A DNA stretch of 64,000 nucleotides, taken from Pseudomonas monsensis (GTDB lineage Bacteria > Pseudomonadota > Gammaproteobacteria > Pseudomonadales > Pseudomonadaceae). The position numbers and the translations under genes are program-made. Position 1 is the stretch's first letter; every line of letters begins with the position of its first letter. Below, one piece after another: positions 1 through 8,453 of this stretch. Below the pieces are notes generated by a model. The model saw only the letters and a program-made list of their open reading frames with translations, did no database searches and was not told where the DNA came from. Location of the stretch: contig NZ_CP077087.1 in assembly GCF_014268495.2 (NCBI RefSeq), positions 4,095,501-4,159,500 of the forward strand, in the 5' to 3' direction.

Positions 1-1184
1 TGGTTGAAGACCAGGTGCTGGCGGACGTGATGACCGACAAGGCCATGGTCGATATTCCATCGCCGGTGCACGGCAAGGTGATTGCTCTCGGCGGTCAGCC
101 GGGTGAAGTGATGGCGGTCGGCAGTGTGCTGATCAGCATCGAGGTGGAAGGTGCCGGCAACTTGAAGGAGTCCGCCGCACCCGCGCCTGTCAAAGAGGCG
201 CCGATTGCGCTGAAAGCTGAAGCGACGGTCGAAAGCAAACCGGTCGCCGCTGCTGCACCGCGTCCGGCTGCCGTTTGCCAGGGCCCGATGGTTGCCCGTG
301 AAGCCGATGAACGTCCACTGGCCTCCCCGGCCGTGCGCAAACATGCGCTGGATCTGGGCATTCAATTGCGCCTGGTACGCGGCACCGGCCCGGCTGGTCG
401 CGTGCTGCACGAGGACCTCGAGGCCTATCTGGCGCAAGGTCAGTCGAACGCTTCGGCGCCGGCAGCCGCCGCTTACGCCCAGCGTCACGATGAAGAACAG
501 ATTCCAGTGATCGGCATGCGTCGCAAGATCGCCCAACGCATGCAGGACGCCACCCAGCGCGCCGCGCACTTCAGTTACGTCGAGGAAATCGACGTCACCG
601 CGATTGAAGAGCTGCGCGCGCATCTGAATGAAAAACACGGTGCCAGCCGTGGCAAGTTGACCTTGCTGCCGTTCCTCGTGCGTGCGCTGGTCGTTGCCTT
701 GCGCGACTTCCCGCAGATGAACGCCCGGTACGACGACGAAGCCCAGGTCATCACTCGCCTCGGCGCGGTACACGTCGGCGTCGCCACGCAAAGTGACGTT
801 GGCCTGATGGTGCCGGTGGTGCGTCACGCCGAAGCCCGCAGCCTGTGGGACAGCGCTGCGGAAATCTCGCGCCTGGCGAATGCTGCCCGCAATGGCAAGG
901 CCAGCCGCGACGAACTGTCCGGCTCGACCATCACCCTGACCAGCCTCGGTGCGCTGGGCGGCATCGTCAGCACCCCGGTGCTGAACCTGCCGGAAGTGGC
1001 AATCGTCGGCGTGAACAAAATTGTCGAACGGCCAATGGTCGTCAAAGGCCAGGTGGTGATCCGCAAGATGATGAACCTCTCCAGTTCCTTCGATCACCGC
1101 GTGGTCGACGGCATGGACGCGGCGCTCTTCATCCAGGCCATCCGTGGCTTGCTCGAACAACCCGCCACTTTGTTTGTGGAGTAA
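1..1184 (+). CDS. bkdB: Branched-chain alpha-keto acid dehydrogenase E2 (lipoamide acyltransferase), 5' partial
   Basis: E2 core of the branched-chain keto-acid dehydrogenase complex; it transfers the acyl group from E1 to CoA through lipoyl-lysine, in the degradation of valine, leucine and isoleucine. The reading frame is open from base 3 to the stop, so the true start lies outside the window and the GTG at 15 is internal. Visible parts in order: the lipoyl domain with the modified lysine in TDKAMVDIPSP (codon 39-41), an Ala/Pro-rich linker, the peripheral E3-binding domain (about 315-430) and the acyltransferase domain ending with the catalytic DHRVVDG near 1093-1113. It is followed 3 bases later by lpdV, the E3 of the same complex, so they are co-transcribed. 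The E1 genes should lie just upstream, outside the window. Confidence 0.93.
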   Translation, partial: VEDQVLADVMTDKAMVDIPSPVHGKVIALGGQPGEVMAVGSVLISIEVEGAGNLKESAAPAPVKEAPIALKAEATVESKPVAAAAPRPAAVCQGPMVAREADERPLASPAVRKHALDLGIQLRLVRGTGPAGRVLHEDLEAYLAQGQSNASAPAAAAYAQRHDEEQIPVIGMRRKIAQRMQDATQRAAHFSYVEEIDVTAIEELRAHLNEKHGASRGKLTLLPFLVRALVVALRDFPQMNARYDDEAQVITRLGAVHVGVATQSDVGLMVPVVRHAEARSLWDSAAEISRLANAARNGKASRDELSGSTITLTSLGALGGIVSTPVLNLPEVAIVGVNKIVERPMVVKGQVVIRKMMNLSSSFDHRVVDGMDAALFIQAIRGLLEQPATLFVE

Positions 1185-1187
1185 GGC

Positions 1188-2561
1188 ATGCAAACTCTGA
1201 ACACCACGCTGCTGATTATTGGCGGCGGTCCTGGCGGTTACGTCACGGCGATTCGCGCCGGGCAACTAGGGATTGCGACGATTCTGGTCGAAGGCCAATC
1301 GCTGGGCGGCACGTGCCTGAACATCGGCTGCATCCCGTCAAAAGCGCTGATTCATGTGGCCGAGCAGTTTCACCAGACGCAGCATCACAGCCAGCATTCG
1401 GCGCTGGGCATCAGCGTTTCGGCGCCGACCCTCGATATCACTAAAAGCGTTGAGTGGAAGGACGGTATCGTCGATCGCCTGACCACCGGCGTCGCCGCAC
1501 TGCTGAAAAAGCACAAGGTTCAGGTCATCAACGGCTGGGCCAAGGTCATTGACGGCAAAACGGTCGAAGTCGGCGACACCCGAATCCAGTGCGAACACCT
1601 GGTACTCGCCACCGGTTCGACCAGCGTCAACCTGCCGATCCTGCCGATTGGCGGGCCGATCATCTCCTCCACCGAAGCACTGGCGCCGACGTCTGTGCCA
1701 AAGCGGCTGGTGGTGGTTGGCGGCGGTTACATCGGTCTGGAGCTGGGCATTGCTTACCGCAAGCTTGGCGCCGAGGTCAGTGTGGTCGAGGCACAGGATC
1801 GTATCCTGCCGGCCTACGATGCCGAGCTGACACAACCAGTACACGAAGCCCTGAAGCAACTGGGCGTGAAGCTCTATCTCAAGCACAGCGTGCTGGGGTT
1901 CGACGGGACCTTGCAGGTGCGTGACCCGAACGGCGACACCCTGAATCTGCAAACCGATCAGGTGCTGGTGGCCGTCGGCCGCAAACCGAATACGCAGGGC
2001 TGGAACCTCGAAGCGCTGAACCTGGACATGAATGGCTCGGCGATCAAGATCGACAGCCGTTGCCAGACCAGCATGCGCAACGTCTACGCCATCGGCGACC
2101 TGAGCGGCGAGCCGATGCTCGCGCACCGGGCCATGGCCCAAGGCGAAATGGTCGCCGAGCTGATCAGCGGTAAACACCGCGAATTCAACCCGACCGCGAT
2201 CGCCGCCGTGTGCTTCACCGACCCGGAACTGGTGGTGGTCGGCCAGACCCCGGACGAGGCCAAGGCCGCCGGACTGGACTGCATCGTGTCGAGCTTCCCG
2301 TTCGCCGCCAATGGCCGGGCGATGACCCTGGAATCGAAAAGCGGCTTCGTGCGGGTGGTCGCCCGTCGCGACAATCATGTGATTGTCGGCTGGCAGGCAG
2401 TGGGCGTCGGGGTTTCCGAGTTGTCGACCGCGTTTGCACAAAGCCTGGAAATGGGTGCGCGGCTGGAAGACATTGGCGGCACCATCCATGCGCACCCGAC
2501 CTTGGGTGAAGCGGTGCAGGAAGCGGCGTTGCGTGCTTTGGGGCATGCGCTACACCTGTAA
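1188..2561 (+). CDS. lpdV: Dihydrolipoamide dehydrogenase (E3 of the branched-chain complex)
   Basis: FAD-dependent E3 that reoxidises dihydrolipoamide on BkdB and reduces NAD+. The 457-residue length fits the family. Motifs seen: N-terminal FAD site GGGPGG, redox-active disulfide in GGTCLNIGCIPSK, second dinucleotide site VVGGGYIGLE, the GxxD-type FAD motif YAIGDL, and the C-terminal HPTLGEA active-site His/Glu pair. The ATG follows the bkdB stop by 3 bases. The symbol lpdV rather than lpd or lpd3 is chosen from the bkd context. A REP hairpin follows the stop and may end the transcript. Confidence 0.92.
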   Translation: MQTLNTTLLIIGGGPGGYVTAIRAGQLGIATILVEGQSLGGTCLNIGCIPSKALIHVAEQFHQTQHHSQHSALGISVSAPTLDITKSVEWKDGIVDRLTTGVAALLKKHKVQVINGWAKVIDGKTVEVGDTRIQCEHLVLATGSTSVNLPILPIGGPIISSTEALAPTSVPKRLVVVGGGYIGLELGIAYRKLGAEVSVVEAQDRILPAYDAELTQPVHEALKQLGVKLYLKHSVLGFDGTLQVRDPNGDTLNLQTDQVLVAVGRKPNTQGWNLEALNLDMNGSAIKIDSRCQTSMRNVYAIGDLSGEPMLAHRAMAQGEMVAELISGKHREFNPTAIAAVCFTDPELVVVGQTPDEAKAAGLDCIVSSFPFAANGRAMTLESKSGFVRVVARRDNHVIVGWQAVGVGVSELSTAFAQSLEMGARLEDIGGTIHAHPTLGEAVQEAALRALGHALHL

Positions 2562-2594
2562 ATCCGTCAAATGGAGGGTGGCAGTGATGGCCCC

Positions 2595-2659
2595 TTCGCG
2601 AGCAAGCTCGCTCCCACATTTGGAATGCATTCCCCTGTGGGAGCGAGCTTGCTCGCGAA
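2595..2659. repeat. REP pair (REPIN-like inverted repeat)
   Basis: Two 24-base arms, TTCGCGAGCAAGCTCGCTCC... and its exact reverse complement, stand 17 bases apart downstream of lpdV. Each arm itself forms a small hairpin on GAGCAAGCTC. This is the GAGCTTGCTCGCGAA class of Pseudomonas REP. Confidence 0.85.
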
Positions 2660-2803
2660 TTCCTGAGGGCAACACGATTTATCTGTGTGCCATCCGATAG
2701 TCCGGGCTGCGAAACCGCTCAAGAATGAAGTATTGTTGTGCCCATCCAAAAAACGTCAGAAGCCTTGAACCGTTTCGGCGGTTGTTCAGTGATAGAGGGT
2801 GTC

Positions 2804-3823
2804 ATGGGTAACGAAAGCATCAATTGGGACAAGCTGGGTTTTGACTACATCAAGACCGACAAACGCTATCTGTCGTACTTTCGCGATGGCGAGTGGGACA
2901 AAGGCACCCTGACCGAAGACAACGTGCTGCACATCAGCGAAGGCTCGACGGCCCTTCACTATGGCCAGCAGTGCTTCGAAGGCCTGAAGGCCTATCGTTG
3001 CAAGGACGGCTCGATCAACCTGTTCCGCCCGGATCAGAACGCCGCGCGCATGCAACGCAGCTGCGCCCGCCTGCTGATGCCGCACGTGTCCACCGAGCAG
3101 TTCATCGAAGCGTGCAAGCAAGTGGTTCGTGCCAACGAGCGCTTCATCCCGCCTTACGGCACCGGCGGCGCGCTGTACCTGCGTCCGTTCGTGATCGGCG
3201 TGGGTGACAACATCGGCGTGCGTACCGCCCCGGAGTTCATCTTCTCGGTGTTCGCGATCCCGGTTGGCGCCTACTTCAAGGGCGGCCTGACCCCGCACAA
3301 CTTCCAGATCTCCAGCTTCGACCGCGCCGCCCCGCAAGGCACCGGTGCGGCCAAGGTCGGTGGCAACTACGCCGCCAGCCTGATGCCGGGTTCCCAGGCC
3401 AAGAAGGCGCACTTCGCCGACGCCATCTACCTGGATCCGCTGACCCACAAGAAGATCGAGGAAGTCGGTTCGGCCAACTTCTTCGGGATCACCCACGACA
3501 ACAAGTTCATTACCCCGAACTCGCCGTCGGTTCTGCCAGGCATCACCCGCCTGTCGCTGATCGAACTGGCCAAGACCCGTCTGGGCCTGGAAGTGGTAGA
3601 AGGTGATGTGCTGATCGACAAACTGTCGGACTTCAAGGAAGCCGGCGCTTGCGGCACAGCCGCCGTGATCACCCCGATCGGCGGTATCAGCTACAACGAC
3701 CACCTGCACGTGTTCCACAGCGAAACCGAAGTCGGCCCGGTCACCCAGAAGCTCTACAAAGAGCTGACTGGCGTGCAGACCGGCGACATCGAAGCGCCAG
3801 CGGGCTGGATCGTCAAGGTTTGA
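2804..3823 (+). CDS. ilvE: Branched-chain amino acid aminotransferase
   Basis: PLP enzyme that interconverts Val/Leu/Ile and their 2-keto acids with glutamate/2-oxoglutarate. The 339-residue protein is of the long, BCAT-like fold type IV class. The Schiff-base lysine is the K of AAKVGGNYA, and the EVGSANFF and GTAAVITP segments of the cofactor-binding site are present. An upstream in-frame start at 2738 exists, but the ATG at 2804 is preceded by GAGGGT and begins the family-typical MGNESINWDKLGF. It stands alone between the bkd genes and a divergent block, and ends at a strong hairpin terminator. Lying beside bkdB/lpdV, it groups branched-chain amino acid genes. Confidence 0.93.
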   Translation: MGNESINWDKLGFDYIKTDKRYLSYFRDGEWDKGTLTEDNVLHISEGSTALHYGQQCFEGLKAYRCKDGSINLFRPDQNAARMQRSCARLLMPHVSTEQFIEACKQVVRANERFIPPYGTGGALYLRPFVIGVGDNIGVRTAPEFIFSVFAIPVGAYFKGGLTPHNFQISSFDRAAPQGTGAAKVGGNYAASLMPGSQAKKAHFADAIYLDPLTHKKIEEVGSANFFGITHDNKFITPNSPSVLPGITRLSLIELAKTRLGLEVVEGDVLIDKLSDFKEAGACGTAAVITPIGGISYNDHLHVFHSETEVGPVTQKLYKELTGVQTGDIEAPAGWIVKV

Positions 3824-3843
3824 TCTGACGGCTGCTGATGCAC

Positions 3844-3880
3844 AAAAGCCCCCCATCGAGTAATCGATGGGGGGCTTTTT
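3844..3880. terminator. Bidirectional intrinsic terminator between ilvE and the LysR gene
   Basis: AAAAGCCCCCCATCGA, GTAA loop, TCGATGGGGGGCTTTTT: a perfect stem flanked by A-run and T-run, so it can end ilvE (+) and the converging LysR gene (-). Confidence 0.93.
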
Positions 3881-4758
3881 CATGGGCGCTGTTGTTGTAT
3901 CCACTCAATGAACACCTTGGTGTGCGCCGACGCTTGCGGGGCAACACCGTAGTAATAGCGTGGCAGCGGCATGCGCAGCTCCGGCAACGGGCAGATCAGG
4001 CGACCACTCGACAAATGCGTGCCGAGCAAAGTGGTCGGACACAGTGCGATGCCCTCGCCCGCAACGGCCGCTTCCAGCACCCGGTGCATGTAATCAAACT
4101 GGCGGATCACTTGGCTGCTGCTCTGGCTCTGGCCGAAATGCATGGCCCAGTGGTGCCAGTCTTCTCGCCGCGCCCTGACGGTCAGCAAGGTGTGCGCACT
4201 GAGACCGGCGAGATTTGTCAGCGGCAGTCGCTCAATCAATGCCGGCGCCGCGACCATGACCAATTCATCCTCGAACAACGCTTGCGCCTCGAGCGACGGC
4301 GCCCAATCGTCACGGCCCCGGCGGATGACAATGTCGAAATCGTCGCGGACCGGATCCGGCGACTGAGTCTGTGTGACAACCTGGGTGTCGATGTGCGGAT
4401 GCTGCGTCGAGAAGTCTGTCAAACGAGGCGTCAGCCATAACAGGGCGAAGGACGGCCGGACATTGATCCTGATCGTCGGCCGCGCTGCCTGCCGCTTCAA
4501 CTCGGCAGCGGCGTCGGCTATCTGTGCCAGGCCGGTACTGACTTGCTGATAGAAATGCTCACCCGCCGGCGTCAGCAGCGATTGCCGAACACGCCGTTCA
4601 AACAGTAAAACGCCCAAGTGCTCTTCAAGCAGTTTGACGTGACGGCTGACTGCACTATGGCTGACATGCAGCTCTTCGGCCGCCAGGCTGAAACTCTGAT
4701 GACGAGCAGCAACAGCGAAAGCGCGAACTGCGTTGAGCGGGGGAAGTGAATTTTTCAT
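3880..4758 (-). CDS. LysR-type transcriptional regulator (GcvA-like)
   Basis: 292-residue LTTR with the N-terminal winged HTH (about residues 8-66, NAVRAFAVAARHQSFSLAAEEL then SHSAVSRHVKLLEEHLG) followed by a periplasmic-binding-like effector domain. The N-terminal wording resembles the GcvA/AmpR group. It is transcribed away from a LysE-type exporter with a 105-base gap that carries ATGCACTGCAT (4778-4788), the kind of dyad LTTRs bind, so the exporter is its likely target. Effector unknown. Confidence 0.88.
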   Translation of the reverse strand: MKNSLPPLNAVRAFAVAARHQSFSLAAEELHVSHSAVSRHVKLLEEHLGVLLFERRVRQSLLTPAGEHFYQQVSTGLAQIADAAAELKRQAARPTIRINVRPSFALLWLTPRLTDFSTQHPHIDTQVVTQTQSPDPVRDDFDIVIRRGRDDWAPSLEAQALFEDELVMVAAPALIERLPLTNLAGLSAHTLLTVRARREDWHHWAMHFGQSQSSSQVIRQFDYMHRVLEAAVAGEGIALCPTTLLGTHLSSGRLICPLPELRMPLPRYYYGVAPQASAHTKVFIEWIQQQRP

Positions 4759-4777
4759 GGGTCTAATTTAGTCACAT

Positions 4778-4788
4778 ATGCACTGCAT
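4778..4788. promoter_or_regulatory. Dyad in the lysR/lysE divergent promoter
   Basis: ATGCA-C-TGCAT perfect short inverted repeat in the gap between the divergent LysR and LysE genes; a candidate half of an LTTR site. Short, so it could be chance. Confidence 0.3.
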
Positions 4789-4863
4789 TTAAAGCGTTTG
4801 TCAGCGCCTTGTCGCCACGCCAATCTGCCCACATGCAGACACGCGATTCGACGGAGCAACATC

Positions 4864-5472
4864 ATGCACAGCTACGGACTCTTTGTACTGTTCGCCACCC
4901 TGACTATTTTGAGCCCCGGCCCGGGCGTGGTGCTGACCCTGTCCAACGCCGTGCGCCTGGGCTGGACCGGCGCAGTGCCCGGCATACTGGGAATCGCCTC
5001 GGGCGCTTTCGTGGTGGCGGCCCTCAGCGCCACCAGCGTCGGCTTGATCCTCAGCGCCTCGGCCGAGGCGTTTACCGTGCTGAAATATGCCGGGGCCGCC
5101 TATCTGTTGTACTTGGGCTTCAAGAGTTGGCGTTCAGATCGTTTCCGTGCCCTGCAGCAGGTTCGCCCTTCTCGTCCGGGCTACCGCTTTCTCGAAGCCG
5201 CGTCCCTGCAGTTTCTCAATCCGAAAGCGATCTTCTTCTTTTTGGCCGTGTTCCCGCAGTTCATTGACACTGAACAGGCTTTTTACCCGCAGTTCTTCAA
5301 ACTGGTGGCCTCGTACGCAACGCTGGTGATTCTGGTGCACGGCAGCTATGCCCTGCTCGCCAATGCGGCCAAAGGCTGGTTGTCGAGCCCGAAAGGCTCT
5401 TGGCTGGCGGCGAAAGTCTCGGGGGTGACCTTTGCCGGTTTTGGTCTGTTGATGGCTTCGGCAACCCGCTGA
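4864..5472 (+). CDS. LysE/RhtB family amino-acid exporter
   Basis: 202-residue inner-membrane protein of the LysE/RhtB family, which export amino acids or homoserine lactone-like solutes. About six hydrophobic segments; family signature LSPGPGVVL near residue 16-24 and the conserved FLNPKAIFFFLAVFPQF segment. Start chosen at 4864 (MHSYGLF), the position homologues use; an upstream in-frame start at 4798 would add a hydrophilic stretch. Controlled most likely by the divergent LysR gene. Its last 127 bases lie antisense to the tail of the neighbouring DNA-repair-type gene. Substrate cannot be told. Confidence 0.9.
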   Translation: MHSYGLFVLFATLTILSPGPGVVLTLSNAVRLGWTGAVPGILGIASGAFVVAALSATSVGLILSASAEAFTVLKYAGAAYLLYLGFKSWRSDRFRALQQVRPSRPGYRFLEAASLQFLNPKAIFFFLAVFPQFIDTEQAFYPQFFKLVASYATLVILVHGSYALLANAAKGWLSSPKGSWLAAKVSGVTFAGFGLLMASATR

Positions 5473-6314
5473 ACAACCTGCTCAGGCTCATCCTGCTTCA
5501 AGGCAATCCGCTTGCCGGCCCGCCCGGCTATCCCGCTGGCCTGACCATTCTGTTGCTTGCCCATGCGCGCCTGGGTGATCAATCCGGGTATCAATCCCCC
5601 TTCCGGCAGGTTCTTCCAGAACCGCGCCGGCAAGTGCCCCTGCATGACCTTCTCGTTCAACCGCGCCGGGTTGAAGATGTGGCTGTAATAGGTCAGCCAA
5701 AGATCGCCGTGGGGGTCGTCGACGTTCTGCGCCAGTTGCTGCCATTCCAGCGGGCACTGGCGCTGATGAATCAATTGTTCGCCGTCGTAGTAAACACCGT
5801 CACGCGGGGTGGCGATCAACCAGCGGTATCGGCCCATGCGCCCGACGAAGTGTTCGCTGGCACTGTGCAGGATGTCGTGGGCCGGTTCGTGCCACGCCAC
5901 GTATTGCGGGCCTGGCTGATCCTGCGGGCGTTCGATGAACCGCACGAAGGCATGCAGATGGTGGGCTTCGCGCTGTACCTGCTTGATCCGCCGCTGCAGC
6001 TCACTGCCGAGTTTGTCGCCGGCCATCATCGCCGTGCGGTCGCCGTGACTGACACGCCACAACACTTCGTACAAAAGACTCCAGCGCTGGTCGCCACGGT
6101 AGCGGGCCGCTTGCTCCAGCGTGTCAAGCAATGCACGGGGGATGCGCGCCTGGAACGGGCCATGCCCTTCGGGCACCTGCACATCACTGGCAAACAGGTC
6201 ATTCACGCCTTCGGACGCCCAACTGACGAGACTCGGGTCGATCTCATGGCTAAGCAACCAGCGCGCCTGCTGCCGCCAGGTAACGAACAGATCGTCGCAA
6301 TCGAGATTGATCAT
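5346..6314 (-). CDS. TIGR03915-type putative DNA repair protein, without UDG domain
   Basis: Partner of the radical SAM gene just upstream, matching the family called probable DNA metabolism protein (TIGR03915). Start at the ATG 6314, which overlaps the radical SAM stop as ATGA; a GTG at 6320 is also possible. The body runs through WLIATPRDGVYYDG and HLPARFWKNLPEGG, about 240 residues. After that comes a polar tail (KQQNGQASGIAGRAGK...) whose last 42 residues are read antisense through the end of lysE. In many bacteria this family is fused to a C-terminal uracil-DNA glycosylase-like (UdgX) domain; none is visible, so the gene may have lost it. Biochemical role not established. Confidence 0.8.
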   Translation of the reverse strand: MINLDCDDLFVTWRQQARWLLSHEIDPSLVSWASEGVNDLFASDVQVPEGHGPFQARIPRALLDTLEQAARYRGDQRWSLLYEVLWRVSHGDRTAMMAGDKLGSELQRRIKQVQREAHHLHAFVRFIERPQDQPGPQYVAWHEPAHDILHSASEHFVGRMGRYRWLIATPRDGVYYDGEQLIHQRQCPLEWQQLAQNVDDPHGDLWLTYYSHIFNPARLNEKVMQGHLPARFWKNLPEGGLIPGLITQARMGKQQNGQASGIAGRAGKRIALKQDEPEQVVQRVAEAINRPKPAKVTPETFAASQEPFGLDNQPLAALASRA

Positions 6315-7531
6315 CCCCACAACCCCATCTGCTGCGGCTGCGGCCGGTCGCGCAGTTGCTGGTAGAGCATGTGACTGGTGACTTCGGCCTGTTGCGGGTG
6401 ATAGTCGCTGGTGATGATGAACGGCTTGGCCTTGGCCAGTACACAGCGCATGCGCGCCACGTCTTCGTAACGGATGCGCCGTTGCTGGCGCAATTGCACC
6501 AGGCGTTCGGTGGTACGCAGACCAATGCCCGGAATGCGCGCAATCAAGGCCGGTTCGGCGCGGTTGAGATCCAGCGGGAACACCTCGCGATTCTGCAGCG
6601 CCCAGGCCAGTTTAGGATCAATGTCCAACGCCAGATTTCCCGGTCCCTTGAGTAACTCACCGGCGCTGTAGCCATAGCTGCGCAAGAGGAAATCGGCCTG
6701 ATACAAACGGTGCTCGCGCATCAGCGGCGGCGCGGCCAGCGGTACGCTTTTCGGGCTGTCGGGGATCGGGCTGAACGCCGAGTAGTAAACGCGCCGCAAT
6801 CGGTAGTTGCCATACAACGACTGAGCGCTGTGCAGGATCGTGCTGTCGTCGGTGTCATCGGCGCCGACGATCATTTGCGTGCTCTGCCCGGCTGGGGCGA
6901 ATTTTGCCGAACGAGGTTCATTGAGCACCGTTTGCACGCCGGTGTAGATGGTGTTCATCGCCTGCTTGATCGAACCGATCTGCTTCTCCGGAGCCAGGGT
7001 TTGCAGACTGGCATCGGTGGGCAACTCGATGTTGACGCTCAACCGATCGGCATAGCGCCCGGCTTCCTCGATCAGCGCCGGGTCGGCCTCGGGAATGGTC
7101 TTGAGATGGATGTAGCCGCGAAACTCATGTTCTTCACGCAGCAGCTTCGCCACGCGCACCAGTTGTTCCATGGTGTAGTCCGCCGAGCGGATGATCCCGG
7201 AACTGAGAAACAACCCGCTGACGCAGTTGCGCCGGTAGAAATCCAGGGTCAGCGTAACCACTTCCTCGGGAGTGAAACGGGCGCGCGGCACATCGCTGGA
7301 GCGGCGGTTGACACAATATTGGCAGTCATAGAGGCAGAAATTGGTCAGCAGCACTTTCAGCAGCGAAACGCAGCGCCCGTCCGGCGTGTAGCTGTGGCAG
7401 ATGCCCATGCCATCGGTCGAACCCAGCCCGCTCTTGCCCTCGGAACTGCGCTTGGGCGCGCCGCTGCTGGCGCAGGAGGCGTCGTACTTGGCGGCGTCGG
7501 CGAGGATGCTGAGCTTGTCGATGATTTGCAT
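6311..7531 (-). CDS. Putative DNA modification/repair radical SAM protein (TIGR03916-type)
   Basis: 406-residue radical SAM protein. The 4Fe-4S cluster cysteines are C66, C70 and C73 in NFCLYDCQYC (CX3CX2C). The N-terminus DKLSILADAAKYDASCASSG is typical of the family, and the C-terminal region carries a helix-hairpin-helix (LIARIPGIGLRTTERLV), a non-specific DNA-binding unit. The stop overlaps the start of the TIGR03915 partner by 4 bases, so the two are translationally coupled. A LexA-like box lies 14-33 bases before the ATG, which would put the pair under SOS control. The exact reaction is unknown for the family. Confidence 0.88.
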   Translation of the reverse strand: MQIIDKLSILADAAKYDASCASSGAPKRSSEGKSGLGSTDGMGICHSYTPDGRCVSLLKVLLTNFCLYDCQYCVNRRSSDVPRARFTPEEVVTLTLDFYRRNCVSGLFLSSGIIRSADYTMEQLVRVAKLLREEHEFRGYIHLKTIPEADPALIEEAGRYADRLSVNIELPTDASLQTLAPEKQIGSIKQAMNTIYTGVQTVLNEPRSAKFAPAGQSTQMIVGADDTDDSTILHSAQSLYGNYRLRRVYYSAFSPIPDSPKSVPLAAPPLMREHRLYQADFLLRSYGYSAGELLKGPGNLALDIDPKLAWALQNREVFPLDLNRAEPALIARIPGIGLRTTERLVQLRQQRRIRYEDVARMRCVLAKAKPFIITSDYHPQQAEVTSHMLYQQLRDRPQPQQMGLWG

Positions 7532-7544
7532 GGCGAAGACTCGA

Positions 7545-7564
7545 TACTGGTTATGCGTACAGTA
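7545..7564 (-). promoter_or_regulatory. LexA-like SOS box upstream of the radical SAM operon
   Basis: TACTGGTTATGCGTACAGTA reads TACTG-N9-ACAGTA, matching the enterobacterial/Pseudomonas LexA consensus TACTGT-N8-ACAGTA except for one core base (CTGG instead of CTGT on one side). It is embedded in a longer perfect 12-base inverted repeat, GACTCGATACTG / CAGTATCGAGTC (7538-7571). On the minus strand a TTGTGC -35 and TACTGT -10 with 17-base spacing can be drawn, so the box would cover the -10. Confidence 0.6.
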
Positions 7565-7607
7565 TCGAGTCTATAGGATTGGCACAAGGTGCAAAGCAGG
7601 ATCAAAA

Positions 7608-7675
7608 GATCTCGGCCGATCAGGTGTACGCACTCCCTGCAGGAGCTGCCGCTGGTTGCGATCTTTTGCTCTGCG
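7608..7675. repeat. Dispersed GATCGCAGC-type repeat, paired
   Basis: AAAGATCTCGGCCGATC... and ...GCAGGAGCTGCCGCTGGTTGCGATCTTTT form an inverted pair around the stop of the ArsR gene. The core GCAGGAGCTGCC...GCGATC recurs, degenerate, at 21717-21750, 27035-27064, 38822-38851 and 53202-53229. Confidence 0.5.
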
Positions 7676-8375
7676 CTTGCAATGGCACCTCAACCCCGAA
7701 CCGCGCCCCGATCTCCCTGCGCCCCAACGCCGTCAACGCCAACGCCCGACTGTCCAGATCCTGGGTTACCCACTTGCGCTTCAACGCCGTTTGCAACAAC
7801 GCCGCCCCCAGTGAGCCACCCAAATGCGGCCGGCGCATGCTCCAGTCCAGGCACGGGCAGGCGAACTTGCGGCGCAACGTGCTCAGATCCTGCACCTCGA
7901 TGCCCAATCCGCCGAACAGCGCCTCGCCACTGTCGCTCAACCGATATACCTGCTCATCGGTCATCACCAGCCACCCCGCCTCCAGCATGCGGTCGTGCAG
8001 CAACACCGCCAGCGTACCGGCCATATGGTCGTAACAGGTGCGGGCGAATTGCAGGCGATCCGGCGTATGCGGTTTGAACATTGGCGCGGCGTTCTGACCG
8101 ATCACCATCAACGCCTCCAGCGCCTGGGCCACACGTTGGTCGGCGAGGCTGTAATAGCGATGGCGCCCCTGCACATGCAGGCGCACCAGGGCCAGATCCT
8201 TGAGTTTGCTCAGGTGCGCGCTGGCGGTCGAGGCGCTGACTTCGGCGATGGCCGCCAGCTCCGTACTGGTGCGCGCATGGCCGTCCATCAGCGAGCAGAG
8301 GATTTTCGTGCGCGCCGGTTCGGCGATGGCGGCGGCCACTTGCGAGACGCCGATGTCTTGATGTTCTGCGTGCAT
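7620..8375 (-). CDS. ArsR family transcriptional regulator, long form
   Basis: 251 residues: an N-terminal winged HTH of ArsR type (about residues 10-95; core ELAAIAEVSASTASAHLSKL) and a long C-terminal extension of unknown fold, unlike the ~100-residue metal sensors. The usual CxC metal-site motif of ArsR/SmtB is not visible, so the signal is probably not arsenite. It is divergent from the P450 gene with 78 bases between the start codons, so P450 control is a reasonable inference. Its 3' end runs through a dispersed REP-like sequence, so the last dozen residues may be repeat-derived. Confidence 0.85.
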   Translation of the reverse strand: MHAEHQDIGVSQVAAAIAEPARTKILCSLMDGHARTSTELAAIAEVSASTASAHLSKLKDLALVRLHVQGRHRYYSLADQRVAQALEALMVIGQNAAPMFKPHTPDRLQFARTCYDHMAGTLAVLLHDRMLEAGWLVMTDEQVYRLSDSGEALFGGLGIEVQDLSTLRRKFACPCLDWSMRRPHLGGSLGAALLQTALKRKWVTQDLDSRALALTALGRREIGARFGVEVPLQAQSKRSQPAAAPAGSAYT

Positions 8376-8386
8376 ATTTCGCTCCC

Positions 8387-8399
8387 CGACGAATCGTCG
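8387..8399. promoter_or_regulatory. Candidate ArsR operator
   Basis: CGACGA-A-TCGTCG, a perfect 6-base inverted repeat with one central base, lies between the divergent ArsR and P450 genes. Position and symmetry fit an ArsR-type operator; no further support. Confidence 0.35.
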
Positions 8400-8453
8400 T
8401 CGCTGCGGACTGAAGATACTCGCATCACTTTCCCGACGACAAGGCTATGCACC

